From positions 744,001 to 808,000 of the forward strand of contig NZ_UGTM01000002.1 of NCBI RefSeq assembly GCF_900454835.1: a stretch of DNA of 64,000 nucleotides, in the 5' to 3' direction. The stretch's first letter is position 1. Every line of letters begins with the position of its first letter. This document shows, in pieces, positions 34,204 through 43,633 of this stretch. Source of the DNA: Prevotella denticola (lineage in GTDB: Bacteria > Bacteroidota > Bacteroidia > Bacteroidales > Bacteroidaceae). A model generated the notes under the pieces. That model was not told the origin of the DNA, ran no database searches, and worked only from the letters and a program-made list of their open reading frames with translations. The position numbers and the translations under genes were made by a program.

Positions 34204-35571
34204 TTATTTCCGTATTTCTGTGATAGCAGATAGTTTATATCGAAAATTACCATCTTCCTTACTATTGCTTCTTGTTTTTTCAAAATCTGTCTCAGGACCT
34301 TTATCTGTATTAAAAGCACCGCTATAATAATAACCACTATCCCAGCCATTCCATCCCATATTACACAACAAATAATACTTTCGTTGTATATAAGAACCTA
34401 TGGTTTGCCCATTTTTTATGCGGAAGACAGAACGGCTCATTTCTAATAATCCGTGAACCAACCAACAATGCCCACCTGAGTATGAATACCAAGTCTTTAT
34501 AGTAATGCCTAAAAATTTCTTTTTGTGTTTCGTTTCCTTTGCATAACCACTTACTAATACATAGTATCCTTTCCTTAATTCATTGACAATGTCTGTTTCA
34601 TTGTAATCTTTTTTTATTCCTCCAGATGAGAACCCTAAATTCTTAAGAGTTCTCGGGATGTTATCAGTAGAAGCGGAACTCCCTTTATTTTCATCAGTTT
34701 CATTTTCTGGGTATTTGGCATAAGTAACATCTAAATTTTGTCGTAAACCTAATTGTTGCATAATCCTTGCTATATAAGGGATTGCAGGAGGATATGGATT
34801 CCAAGTCTTTACATAACGATTCATAATCTCCCAATCAAAATCATAACCGTTGTATCGTTTGGGAAATTTATAAACGGATAATAATTGTGCAACAGCCGTT
34901 GGTACGCAGCCTGTGCTGGATAATTTTCCATCCGTTAATGGGCAAAATTGATTGTAAGGACTTCCCTGCCCCCACTCAACAGGACAATATCCTTCTTTCA
35001 TTTCGGAAAAAGTTTTTTCCCATTTTCCATATACAACAGAAATTTCATCGTTTTCATTGATTCTGTTATTTTCGTTAAACTCATCAATCTCCTTAATGAT
35101 TTGGACTTCCATATTTGCCAAAAATGGTACAAGATTAGGATTGTCTATGACACCATCTTGAGGGATTTCTCCTTTATCTGTAAGCACTAACATTGGAGTA
35201 ACCCTTGTATCTCCGCTCATTATAGCATATCCACCACCTTGAAAATTGAAAATATGTATATTTGTTGAATTATCAACATCTGACCTTGTCATTCCTCCAA
35301 CTCTTGTATCTATAGAAGTGCCATCTACTTTGAGGGTAAATTTATTTTTCAGGATGGGATTTTTTGGAGCAATAGAGTTTACACGAGTTGTTTTGCCTAA
35401 AAGAATTTCATTGAGTTCTGTTTCTGCATCATTGATATTTCTCTCATAGGAAGTTACTATTTTTTCCTCATCTTTTTCTTTTAACTCTATCTCATTTTGC
35501 ATACATGAGCTAAGAAAAAACAAAAATATAGCGCAAACTATATATATTGTATTGTTCAATTTTAAACGCAT
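34204..35571 (-). CDS. C10-family cysteine protease lipoprotein (streptopain-like)
   Basis: A 455-residue exported protease. The signal ends in a lipobox FLSSC (Cys23). A propeptide region (about 40-190, with GGYAIMSGDTRVTPML typical of the C10 pro-domain) is followed by the mature enzyme: nucleophile Cys222 in STGCVPTAVAQLL, His368 in YSGGHCWLVHG, and NMGWNGWDSGYYY near the end. The family includes SpeB of streptococci and the Bfp proteases of Bacteroides fragilis, some of which ride on mobile elements. The coding sequence is clearly more AT-rich than the core genes, a sign of transfer. Confidence 0.92.
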   Translation of the reverse strand: MRLKLNNTIYIVCAIFLFFLSSCMQNEIELKEKDEEKIVTSYERNINDAETELNEILLGKTTRVNSIAPKNPILKNKFTLKVDGTSIDTRVGGMTRSDVDNSTNIHIFNFQGGGYAIMSGDTRVTPMLVLTDKGEIPQDGVIDNPNLVPFLANMEVQIIKEIDEFNENNRINENDEISVVYGKWEKTFSEMKEGYCPVEWGQGSPYNQFCPLTDGKLSSTGCVPTAVAQLLSVYKFPKRYNGYDFDWEIMNRYVKTWNPYPPAIPYIARIMQQLGLRQNLDVTYAKYPENETDENKGSSASTDNIPRTLKNLGFSSGGIKKDYNETDIVNELRKGYYVLVSGYAKETKHKKKFLGITIKTWYSYSGGHCWLVHGLLEMSRSVFRIKNGQTIGSYIQRKYYLLCNMGWNGWDSGYYYSGAFNTDKGPETDFEKTRSNSKEDGNFRYKLSAITEIRK

Positions 35572-35594
35572 ATTCTATAAGTATTTAAAGAAAA

Positions 35595-35623
35595 GGCAAT
35601 CTCGTTTGAATAGCGAGATTGCC
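35595..35623 (-). terminator. Intrinsic terminator of the upstream C10 protease gene
   Basis: On the minus strand GGCAATCTCG and CGAGATTGCC form a 10-bp stem followed by TTTTCTTT, 8 bases beyond the stop of the 35632 gene. The two protease genes are therefore probably separate transcripts. Confidence 0.85.
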
Positions 35624-35631
35624 AAAAGATG

Positions 35632-37053
35632 TTAGTTTAAACGAGCATTTGGATAACATGCCAAATTTATATCGTACAAATCTCCTCCACAATCGAAGTC
35701 AATACTTCCGTCATAACGATATAAATACCAACCATCAAAACTTCCTCCCCATCCCATATTAGCATGGCAATAAACATTGTACCTCTTTAAGATCCTGCGA
35801 GGTTGTTTTGGTGAAGGAGCCACATTAGAGGGACGAACGCGAATTTGATAACCATCAACAACCCAAGCATGTGAACCATTGGTAAATGCTCCTGTTGCTC
35901 TTGTTCCTCTGATGGCTCTTGCAGTTCCTCTACATATAACTGGTCTTCTTGAATTTAAAGAGTTTGCCATGTTTTGGAAAGTACAAGAGTTTTTTCCATC
36001 AATATGGACATTCCATTTTTTTACATAATTTGCAACTGCATCTACAGAAACAGAACCTCCTTCACTTGTAAATTTTGTGCCGCTTCCATCTGCAAGATTC
36101 TTTATTAAAGAGGCTAACCTTTTATCTTCCTCAGTAAGCTCATGGTATCCCCAAAAAATCGGAGAATAACTTCCTAAATTACCCCAATAAAATTTCTGTC
36201 CTTCAGGAGTTGTAATGTCATTGATATTCGGTTGTAAATACGCCAAGACTTGTGCCCAAGCAATAATTGTACACCCTGCAGGATGGCGTCCGTCATAACC
36301 ATAGCCAAAATCATATTCTGGGGGACATTTAGGCACATAAAGATTATAAGGACTTGTCTGATTCCATTTTGTTTTTAGCATAGGCTCAACTATTTTATAT
36401 AATTGCCCAGAGGGATTGTCTGTGGCAGAACTACGTGTTACAGGAGTATTGTTTACAAGGTATTCTACATGTTTCATCCCCTTCTTCCTAATTTGCATAT
36501 TGACATAAGCTTTTGTTTTTTCACGAAGAGAATCTTCGCATTGCTTAATTACGGCAATCTCTTGCAAGGCTATGTTCATTGCATTTTTTATCATCAAATC
36601 TGCTGTTTCGTTTGGTGAAAAGAAATCTCCTTCCTCAGAAAAGGCAATAACATAAGGGAAACGGCAATCTGAACTTACAATCATACTAATAGGCTTCTTG
36701 GCTTGATGGTCAACCCATTTTAATTTTGTAAAGTATATTTCTTCACCTTTTTCGTGCTGTTTTGTAGTCAAGGATAAACTAATTTTTTCTTTTTGCACAT
36801 TTGATAAAGAATTTAAGGCAGACCTTGTATTAGATCCCTTAATACTTCCGATGTATGATTTCGCAATGCTTTCAACCTCCTCATCCGATAAGTCTTTCTT
36901 ATCAGGATAGGCAATACTATTGTACTCTTGTTCAGACAAAGAGATATAAGATTTATGACCGTTATCTATAACGGTATCTACTTCATCCATTTTGTCACTA
37001 CACCCACTCAGAATAAAGAGTACTACCGGTAAAAATTTTAGATAATTCTTCAT
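35632..37053 (-). CDS. Second C10-family cysteine protease lipoprotein
   Basis: A 473-residue paralogue of the neighbouring protease, starting MKNYLKFLPVVLFILSGC (lipidated Cys18); an ATG at 37095 lies at the promoter and is rejected. Catalytic Cys261 lies in RHPAGCTIIAWAQVL, His395 in NGSHAWVVDGY, and MGWGGSFDGWYL near the end. The long pro-region differs strongly from its neighbour, so the pair is not a recent duplication. AT-rich like its partner. No dedicated small inhibitor gene (as reported beside some Bacteroides C10 genes) is visible. Confidence 0.92.
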   Translation of the reverse strand: MKNYLKFLPVVLFILSGCSDKMDEVDTVIDNGHKSYISLSEQEYNSIAYPDKKDLSDEEVESIAKSYIGSIKGSNTRSALNSLSNVQKEKISLSLTTKQHEKGEEIYFTKLKWVDHQAKKPISMIVSSDCRFPYVIAFSEEGDFFSPNETADLMIKNAMNIALQEIAVIKQCEDSLREKTKAYVNMQIRKKGMKHVEYLVNNTPVTRSSATDNPSGQLYKIVEPMLKTKWNQTSPYNLYVPKCPPEYDFGYGYDGRHPAGCTIIAWAQVLAYLQPNINDITTPEGQKFYWGNLGSYSPIFWGYHELTEEDKRLASLIKNLADGSGTKFTSEGGSVSVDAVANYVKKWNVHIDGKNSCTFQNMANSLNSRRPVICRGTARAIRGTRATGAFTNGSHAWVVDGYQIRVRPSNVAPSPKQPRRILKRYNVYCHANMGWGGSFDGWYLYRYDGSIDFDCGGDLYDINLACYPNARLN

Positions 37054-37082
37054 AATAAATTGTTTTAGTTTGTATTCGCTTA

Positions 37083-37090
37083 CAAATATA
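37083..37090 (-). promoter_or_regulatory. Promoter -7 element of the second C10 protease gene
   Basis: TATATTTG on the minus strand fits TAnnTTTG, about 30 bases upstream of the start at 37053. Confidence 0.6.
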
Positions 37091-37249
37091 ATCAATATTC
37101 ATGTTGCTTCCAAATTTTTATCACCCTTTTTTCTTATATTGCGTTAAAACACCAACAAATGATGATGGGAATTTTGGGGAATTAGAGTTTTTATGTACTT
37201 TTGTAGCAAAGAGCAAACCTCTAAGCAAGACAAGGCAAAGCATAGCAAA

Positions 37250-37277
37250 CAGAACGGTTTCCAAATCGTTACCCGAA
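37250..37277 (+). repeat. Right attachment site (attR candidate)
   Basis: The second copy of the 28-bp boundary repeat. Just inside it are spaced AGCAAA/AGCAAG units (37205-37250) that could be integrase arm sites. Confidence 0.7.
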
Positions 37278-38053
37278 CACCAGCCTATTGTGCGGAACAC
37301 CCTTCTACAAAGGGTTGTCGCTTTTCTATCCAAAGTTACAGAAAAATTTTTATTTTCTGATAAAAAAACAAAAAAAACAATTCAATCAATGATTAAAAAT
37401 GCAGAAAAACACAGTGAGGAAAAATCATATTCTGTACAGGTCTTGGTCGGAATTTCTGCCGTTTACCTGTCGATTGCCATCAGCCCCCTTCTCTTCTCTG
37501 TCTTCTGAGGTATTCCCTTTCTGATGTTTCTTTTCCGTATGATCCTGACCTGTAAAATCTGAAAAGAATGTAGCGTGCCGGAAATATATTTACATTACTA
37601 CTGCATCAGGCTCTGTTTCCAGAGCTTAGGACGTATATAAAATACATTGAGAATACCATGCTGAATTATACAGGCCGCTACCTGTGCGCCAATTAACGCC
37701 TACTTGCATTGTAACCAACGCCTACATGCACTGCAGCTGAGGCCTACTTGAAGTCTAAGTAAGCACCTTTTCCTTTCACTGATATATGTAGCTGTGAACA
37801 AGCGACTTACAAGACGAATACAGCCTCTCTTCCCTGTCCTGCATGATTCGACATAAAAAAAAGAAGCATACGGGATTCATGAGGACCGCCCGAACAGCAG
37901 TGGGTAAAATATCATGACAAACAATATGAGTCGCAACAAAATTCTTTGTATTGACAAGAACCACCGGTTCAAGTTACTTTCCCAGGCCTGCCATCTCAAG
38001 AAAACTTTTACGAAATGTTCTGAAAAATTCCGTTGATTTTTTTTAGAGCTGCC
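37278..38053. other. Gap between the mobile element and the DUF5687 gene
   Basis: About 775 bases without a convincing gene. It contains the 22-nt tandem repeat at 37690-37773 and AT-rich stretches. The frame running through the boundary at 37101-37508 crosses the element end and is not supported. Confidence 0.6.
37690..37773 (+). repeat. 22-nt intergenic tandem repeat, copy 2
   Basis: Three 22-nt units (37690, 37712, 37734) and a partial last unit ending TAAGTAAGCACCTTTTCC. Unit pattern: CAA(T/C)TAACGCCTACTTGCATTG. Same family as 15448-15508 and 46222-46308, same orientation. Confidence 0.85.
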
Positions 38054-39553
38054 TTACCTGCTGTTTCGGAAACCGTCAATCTGGTCATACTGTTTCTTCT
38101 TCATTTTCCTGCTGATTGATGCAATCCAACGCCGATGGGCAGCGATGAAAATGATGCCGGAAAAGGACAAGGCAGCATCGGTCAGTCCGGGCCGATTGAG
38201 CCACCAACTGCCGATGGCGACAAAGGGCAACGGACTAAAGAGAACAATAAACGGTATGAGAATCAAAATATAAGACGTGCGTTGCATTTTTCCTGTATAG
38301 GCGGCATTCAGAGGCTGCGTCACCTTATTATATATAGCCATCTGAAAAAAAATGCGATAGCAGACACCTGCAGTGAAGAGTGCATAGGCGAGGATTGTCC
38401 ACAGGCTTACCCTGCCGAGGAGAACGGCAGGCAGCAGCAACAGCAGCGGCAGCAGCAACAGTGCAGAATAGAAATAATACTTTGCCAGCAGCAGGGTGAA
38501 GATGCTGTCCCGCTGCATGAGCAGGCACTCAAAGTAATTGCCCTCAATGCACATGATTCTCGTGAGAAAAGCGATGCCATAGATGACAAAACTGTAAAAA
38601 AGGAATGCATGGCTCTCTTTTGCAGGCAATTCGAGGCCGAGGAACAAGCCCAGTGCATAAAAGGCGATGAAGGCCGTGTTGGAAATGAACAGGTAACGAA
38701 TCCGTCTGTTACGGAAGATGGACCGTACCTCCAGCTTGAAGTACTCTCCCATGAGATCGAACCGCTCAAGGAATGCAAGCCGTAGAGAGGGTTGCTCCCC
38801 GTTGGCGGATGCGGCGGCATATTGTTCCTGACGAGTCCAGTCGTAAAGAACGCGGCGGTTCAGTCCTGTCAGTGCAGCCAGCAGCAGAAGCAGAACGGCA
38901 TAGACACATACGTTCCCTGCCATCAAGGCATCACCGGCACGGGCAAAGAGGCTGATGTAGTTTTGTGGGGAGGAAAAGAAAAAGGGGGTCGCGGCAGCAG
39001 AGAGATAGACAACTGCCGGCAGCAGCCAGTAGCGGAGGCGTTGTGCTATGAGTACCTGAGTAAACTGGAAGAACTGTCCGTTGGCGAGCAGCAACAGATA
39101 CAGGCCGAGCGTATAGCCTGCCATTGCCTTTACCCCCCGTTCGGGAACGACGGTCATGATGCCGAAAGGAATACATAGAAAAAGAAAAAATGTGTTCTTG
39201 ACGTGCAGCAGCTGGCGGATAATCAGGCAGTCCGTACAGGCATATTTGGGCAGCGGGAGCAGGAGATAGGGGCGTACCTGTACCGGCCTCCGGCTGTCGG
39301 ATGCATACCGGAAGACATAGTCGAAGAAGAGTAGAAACGGCAGCAGTCCGAAGATGAAACGGTAGCTGCCAAGATGTCCTGCGGAAACAAGCTCTGCCAG
39401 TTTCAGGCCGGCCCATGCCATATAGCCACAAACGAAAACAGCCAACAGGCAGTAAAGATACTTTGCTGCCTTGTTGGCTGTCTGCTGCTCTGCCCTTCTG
39501 CCAGACAGACGGAAGAGCGTATGCAGGGTAAATATGGCTTCCCGGCAGGTCAT
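38054..39553 (-). CDS. DUF5687 family membrane protein
   Basis: A 499-residue protein with about 11-12 hydrophobic segments, matching DUF5687, which I know from Bacteroidetes as permease-like proteins usually beside an ABC ATPase gene. Here no ATPase is adjacent; its start codon follows directly on the stop of lolA (TAA then ATG), the last of an ftsK-lolA-DUF5687 run. Function not established; export or lipoprotein handling would fit its neighbour. Confidence 0.8.
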   Translation of the reverse strand: MTCREAIFTLHTLFRLSGRRAEQQTANKAAKYLYCLLAVFVCGYMAWAGLKLAELVSAGHLGSYRFIFGLLPFLLFFDYVFRYASDSRRPVQVRPYLLLPLPKYACTDCLIIRQLLHVKNTFFLFLCIPFGIMTVVPERGVKAMAGYTLGLYLLLLANGQFFQFTQVLIAQRLRYWLLPAVVYLSAAATPFFFSSPQNYISLFARAGDALMAGNVCVYAVLLLLLAALTGLNRRVLYDWTRQEQYAAASANGEQPSLRLAFLERFDLMGEYFKLEVRSIFRNRRIRYLFISNTAFIAFYALGLFLGLELPAKESHAFLFYSFVIYGIAFLTRIMCIEGNYFECLLMQRDSIFTLLLAKYYFYSALLLLPLLLLLPAVLLGRVSLWTILAYALFTAGVCYRIFFQMAIYNKVTQPLNAAYTGKMQRTSYILILIPFIVLFSPLPFVAIGSWWLNRPGLTDAALSFSGIIFIAAHRRWIASISRKMKKKQYDQIDGFRNSR

Positions 39554-40168
39554 TTACCGGAGGTCTATGATTTCGGCGGACGGATGGCTCTTCCTGTTGA
39601 AGGTGAAGAGGGCATCGGAGAGGTTCTTGCGCTGGATGCCGGACACAGTGATGGTAGTCCATTTACCGCCCTGCTTCATCCTGATGGCCTGCAGCTGGTA
39701 GTTTTTGCTGACGGTCACATATACTTCCTGCACACTGCGTTGGGCATTAGCTGCCTTCATGTGTACCAGATAGGCGTTGCCCTTGTTCGTCATCGAGAGA
39801 TCGTACCCCTGCCGGTACATTGTCATCAGGGAATAGGGATTCATCGAGAGCCGCTGTGCTTCGGTGGGAGTGGAAATGTTCACTTCGTTGGTAGACTTCA
39901 TGTACGACCACTGTGTCTTTCCGTTGAACCAGATGGTCATCTGCGGAGTGGTGGCAACGAACTTCGTTCCTTTTACGGATATTGTGCCCGATGTTCTGCC
40001 TACAGAGCCCGGTCTGGAGAGGGCGAAACGGGCGGTGACTCCCCCCTGGTTGGCAACAATGGCAGTAGCCTTGTCCAGACAGGTTCTGGCCTGGTTGGCA
40101 TTCTGTGCAAAGATGCTGTCTGCCATGAAGATGACTGCCAGCAATAATAAATACTTAATCTGTTTCAT
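39554..40168 (-). CDS. lolA: LolA-like outer-membrane lipoprotein carrier
   Basis: A 204-residue periplasmic protein. The start at 40168 gives a clean signal peptide (MKQIKYLLLLAVIFMADSIFAQ); an earlier ATG at 40249 would add a charged stretch and is rejected. The mature part has the LolA-like half-barrel pattern (ARFALSRPG, GTISVKGTKFVATTPQMTIW, GKTQWSYMKSTNEV). LolA carries lipoproteins across the periplasm to the outer membrane; this window alone encodes several lipoproteins. It follows ftsK by 114 bases. Confidence 0.85.
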   Translation of the reverse strand: MKQIKYLLLLAVIFMADSIFAQNANQARTCLDKATAIVANQGGVTARFALSRPGSVGRTSGTISVKGTKFVATTPQMTIWFNGKTQWSYMKSTNEVNISTPTEAQRLSMNPYSLMTMYRQGYDLSMTNKGNAYLVHMKAANAQRSVQEVYVTVSKNYQLQAIRMKQGGKWTTITVSGIQRKNLSDALFTFNRKSHPSAEIIDLR

Positions 40169-40282
40169 CGTTGTGATGTTTTGTCTGTTTTGTTCAAAAT
40201 AGTCATGGAGGTTGTTACCGACGGACTGTCTTCTCCGGACAGGCGGCACGATGCGTCATCCGGTTTGTCCGCCTTGCGGGTA

Positions 40283-42745
40283 TTATCCACGTAAACTTGC
40301 AAGCATATTGTCGAGGCTCACCTCGTCGCCGATCAGCACTTCGCGTGGTTTCGAGCCTTTGGCCGCCCCCACGATGCCGGCCTTTTCCATCTGGTCCATC
40401 AGTCGTCCGGCACGGTTGTAGCCGATGGACAGTCGGCGTTGGATCATACTCGTCGAACCCTGCTGGCTGATGACAATGGCACGTGCAGCCTCTTCGAACA
40501 ACGGGTCGAGACTGTGCGCATCCAGTGAACCGCCTCCGCTCACCTCATCTTCTGACAGCGGCTCCGGAATCTCCAAAGGATGTACCGGTCCCAGCTGGTT
40601 GGCGATGAACTTTGTTATCTTCTCAACCTCGGGAGTATCCACAAAGGCACACTGCACACGCACAGGATCGGCGCCGTTGAGATAGAGCATATCACCGCGT
40701 CCGACAAGCTGCTGCGCCCCCGGACGGTCGAGGATGATGCGGGAATCCATCATGGCACCGACACGGAAGGCAATACGGCCCGGGAAGTTCGCCTTGATGT
40801 TACCGGTAATGATGCTGGTGGTCGGTCGCTGTGTTGCAATGATCATGTGGATGCCGACGGCACGTGCCAGCTGGGCTATACGGGTGATAGGCATCTCCAC
40901 TTCCTTTCCGGCAGTAAGTATCAGGTCGCCGAACTCGTCGATGATAACGACAATGTACGGCATGAACTCATGTCCGTCTTCCGGGTTCAATTCATGGTTG
41001 AGGAACTTCTGGTTATACTCCTTTATGTTTCTCACTCGGGCTGCCTTCAGCCTGTCGTAACGCTCGTCCATGAGCACGCACAGGCCTTTCAGTGTCTTCA
41101 CGACTTTCTGTACATCCGTGATGATAGGCTCGTCCTCGTTCTCTTCGACAGCTGCCATGAATGGTTTTGCAATCGGGGAATAGACACTGAACTCAACCTT
41201 CTTCGGGTCGACAAGTACAATCTTGAGTTCATTGGGATGTTTCTTGTAGAGCAGGGATGTGATGATGGCGTTCAGTCCGACGGACTTACCCTGACCTGTG
41301 GCACCGGCAACAAGCAGGTGGGGAATCTTGGCAAGATCTACCATGTAGACCTCGTTGGTGATAGTCTTGCCCAATGCGATCGGCAGTTCCATCGTTGACT
41401 CCTGGAACTTCCTGGAGTTAAGGATAGAGTACATGGAAACGATGTTCGGCTTGGCATTCGGCACCTCGATGCCGATGGTACCCTTACCCGGCATGGGTGC
41501 GATGATTCGGATGCCAATAGCCGCCAGGCTCAGTGCAATGTCATCCTCGAGGTTCTTGATTTTGGAGATGCGGATGCCCTGTGCCGGAGTGATTTCGTAG
41601 AGGGTAATAGTAGGGCCGACAGTAGCCCGTATGCTGCGAATCTGTACGCCGAAGTCGTTCAGCACCTTGATGATGCGGTCCTTGTTCGCCTCCAGCTCCT
41701 CCTGGCTTACATAGTTGACCTTGGAGTCGGAATCATATTCTTTCAGTAGGTCGAGGGTCGGAAATTTCCAGTTGACAAACGGCTCGCGTGGGTTGATAGG
41801 TGTCAGCGGCAGGTTACTGTTCGCAACAGTCTTTCCCTGTGCCTGTTCATTCCTCCGGGTTCTTTCCACTTCAAAACCGGGAATTCTCTTTCCATCTGTA
41901 TTCTTCGTATGGCCACTTTCACCGGAAGTGTAGAGCGAATCGGGTTCACGCAGCACCGTTGCCGGCCCCGTCTGCAGATCGATGGGCTGAGAGAGTTCCG
42001 GGTCGACAAGTTCCGGAGAATCGTCAGACGCACCATCAGCAATCGTCTCATCGTCATAAAGACTATCGGAAGTTTCTCTGCTGTTATGGTGAACCACTGT
42101 GAACTTCACCTTGTCCCGTATGTATCCGATCGGATTCATCATCTTACGTACAACGGTGATGGTCTCCGAAGTAAGATAGGTAAGGTAAGCCAGCATGACA
42201 ATGACGAGTATCGCCATCAGTCCCGTTGTACCGACAAGGTTTTCCATGTATTGTACGCAGAAAGCACCGTGGTCGCCGCCGGGATTGAACACCTGGTCGC
42301 CCATCAGGGGGGTGAGGAGCTTGGCAAACGTAATTGAAGACCATATCATGACGAGGGCCATTCCCATGAACCATTTCATCAGGTTCAGCTTCTTGTAGGC
42401 ACCCATCATACGGAGACCGCAGAGGATGATGAAGGCTGGGATGATAAAAGCAGGAATCCCGAAACAGCGAGAGATAAGTCCGTATGACAGCAGGGCTCCG
42501 AGCGATCCGCAGGCGTTCTGGAATGCCCTGCCAGTGTTTTCGACCTCACCGGGGCGCAGGTCGGTGACAAGACTCTGGTCGGCCGCACCGGTATTGAAAT
42601 AGCTGAAGAAAGCCACGCAGATAAAAAGCGCAACACCCAGAAGGATAAGCCCGGCAACAAATCCCGTCTTGTCATTAATGATACTGTTGAGTCCGATTGC
42701 TTCGGTGAATGTCTTGCTTTTACGTTCCGTTTTTTTCTTTGCCAT
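40283..42745 (-). CDS. ftsK: DNA translocase FtsK/SpoIIIE
   Basis: An 820-residue translocase that moves chromosome ends through the closing septum and activates dimer resolution. Four membrane segments lie in the first ~200 residues, then a Pro/Ser-rich linker, the alpha/beta motor domain with Walker A VAGATGQGKSVGL (about 478-490) and Walker B YIVVIIDEFGDLI, and a C-terminal gamma winged helix (ARAIVISQQGSTSMIQRRLSIGYNRAGRLMDQME) that reads DNA polarity. Its promoter lies at 42769-42777. Confidence 0.96.
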   Translation of the reverse strand: MAKKKTERKSKTFTEAIGLNSIINDKTGFVAGLILLGVALFICVAFFSYFNTGAADQSLVTDLRPGEVENTGRAFQNACGSLGALLSYGLISRCFGIPAFIIPAFIILCGLRMMGAYKKLNLMKWFMGMALVMIWSSITFAKLLTPLMGDQVFNPGGDHGAFCVQYMENLVGTTGLMAILVIVMLAYLTYLTSETITVVRKMMNPIGYIRDKVKFTVVHHNSRETSDSLYDDETIADGASDDSPELVDPELSQPIDLQTGPATVLREPDSLYTSGESGHTKNTDGKRIPGFEVERTRRNEQAQGKTVANSNLPLTPINPREPFVNWKFPTLDLLKEYDSDSKVNYVSQEELEANKDRIIKVLNDFGVQIRSIRATVGPTITLYEITPAQGIRISKIKNLEDDIALSLAAIGIRIIAPMPGKGTIGIEVPNAKPNIVSMYSILNSRKFQESTMELPIALGKTITNEVYMVDLAKIPHLLVAGATGQGKSVGLNAIITSLLYKKHPNELKIVLVDPKKVEFSVYSPIAKPFMAAVEENEDEPIITDVQKVVKTLKGLCVLMDERYDRLKAARVRNIKEYNQKFLNHELNPEDGHEFMPYIVVIIDEFGDLILTAGKEVEMPITRIAQLARAVGIHMIIATQRPTTSIITGNIKANFPGRIAFRVGAMMDSRIILDRPGAQQLVGRGDMLYLNGADPVRVQCAFVDTPEVEKITKFIANQLGPVHPLEIPEPLSEDEVSGGGSLDAHSLDPLFEEAARAIVISQQGSTSMIQRRLSIGYNRAGRLMDQMEKAGIVGAAKGSKPREVLIGDEVSLDNMLASLRG

Positions 42746-42768
42746 TGATCAATCTTCGTTTTATCCTT

Positions 42769-42777
42769 GCAAAAGTA
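42769..42777 (-). promoter_or_regulatory. Promoter -7 element of ftsK
   Basis: TACTTTTGC on the minus strand fits TAnnTTTG, 24 bases upstream of the ftsK ATG. Confidence 0.65.
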
Positions 42778-42821
42778 ATAAATTCGTGCCACATAAGTTT
42801 ACGATTTCAGACTTTTTTTCT

Positions 42822-42830
42822 TAATTTTGC
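42822..42830 (+). promoter_or_regulatory. Promoter -7 element of the exonuclease gene
   Basis: TAATTTTGC fits TAnnTTTG. It puts the transcript start near 42836, which excludes the ATG at 42827 and supports 42851. Confidence 0.65.
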
Positions 42831-42850
42831 AGGTCAGTATACAATCCGAA

Positions 42851-43525
42851 ATGAACAGAGTATTATACAACAAATTCGACAAAAGCAGAATATCGCAGTT
42901 GCCAAGAGTTACTTTTCCAGGCAAGATTGTCGTTGTCCTGAATGAAGCTGAGGCTGAGAAAGCGGTTAATTACCTGCTCTCGCGTGACATCATCGGCATT
43001 GATACCGAGACGCGCCCCGTCTTCCGGAAAGGACAGCACCATAAAGTTGCGCTTCTGCAGGCGTGCGACCGTGAAGTATGTTTTCTGTTCCGACTGAACA
43101 TCATCGGTATACCAGACTGTGTTAAACGGTTCCTCGAAGATACGACCGTTCCGAAAGTGGGGCTTTCGCTGGGCGATGACATGCTGATGCTGCATCAGCG
43201 TTCTGCGTTCAAACCGGGCTATTTCATCGACCTCCAGGACTATGTGAAGTCACTGGGCATCGAGGACATGAGCCTCCAGAAGCTGTACGCCAATGTCTTT
43301 CACGAACGTATAACCAAGCGTGAACAGCTGTCGAACTGGGAAAACCAGATACTCAACGATAAGCAGAAGCTTTATGCCTCGACGGATGCATGGACGTGTA
43401 TCAATCTCTATGAACGCTTGCACGAACTGAAGCATACAGGTGATTATGAGCTGGTTGTTGTTCATGAGAAAGAACATACGGATTCTATTCAAACTGAAAA
43501 AGCGACAGAGAGCATAAGGATTTGA
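42851..43525 (+). CDS. 3'-5' exonuclease, RNase D-like
   Basis: A 224-residue DEDD exonuclease. Motif Exo I is IIGIDTETRP (with Asp and Glu), Exo II contains KVGLSLGDDMLML, and Exo III is KQKLYASTDAWTCI. Only the exonuclease fold is present; the HRDC domain of true RNase D is missing, as usual for the Bacteroidetes homologues. Substrate (tRNA 3' ends or DNA) cannot be told. Divergent from ftsK; rlmI follows 108 bases later. Confidence 0.9.
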   Translation: MNRVLYNKFDKSRISQLPRVTFPGKIVVVLNEAEAEKAVNYLLSRDIIGIDTETRPVFRKGQHHKVALLQACDREVCFLFRLNIIGIPDCVKRFLEDTTVPKVGLSLGDDMLMLHQRSAFKPGYFIDLQDYVKSLGIEDMSLQKLYANVFHERITKREQLSNWENQILNDKQKLYASTDAWTCINLYERLHELKHTGDYELVVVHEKEHTDSIQTEKATESIRI

Positions 43526-43633
43526 TACTTCTTTTCTGATTACCATCACGATGATATGATTTTTCTTCATGCTGAACAATTCATGTCAGACGGACTGGTG
43601 TAAGCAATTTAATCAAAATAATCGAGAAACTTT

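Larger units (their letters stand above)
28610..37277. mobile_element. Integrated mobilizable element (8.7 kb) with tyrosine integrase, MobV and protease cargo
   Basis: A 28-bp sequence with two mismatches occurs at 28610-28637 and 37250-37277 in the same orientation (shared core CAAATCGTTACCCGAA). Between them lie an integrase reading inward from the left end, a small DNA-binding protein, a primase-helicase, a MobV relaxase and two AT-rich C10 protease genes. There are no conjugation (Tra) genes, so it would need a helper to transfer. The boundary is inferred from the repeats; the true crossover may be a few bases different. Confidence 0.8.

Noticed and set aside
37101-37508. 135-codon plus-strand frame across the right end of the mobile element
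   Set aside because: It spans the attachment repeat and AT-rich intergenic sequence, has no ribosome-binding site and no recognisable family.
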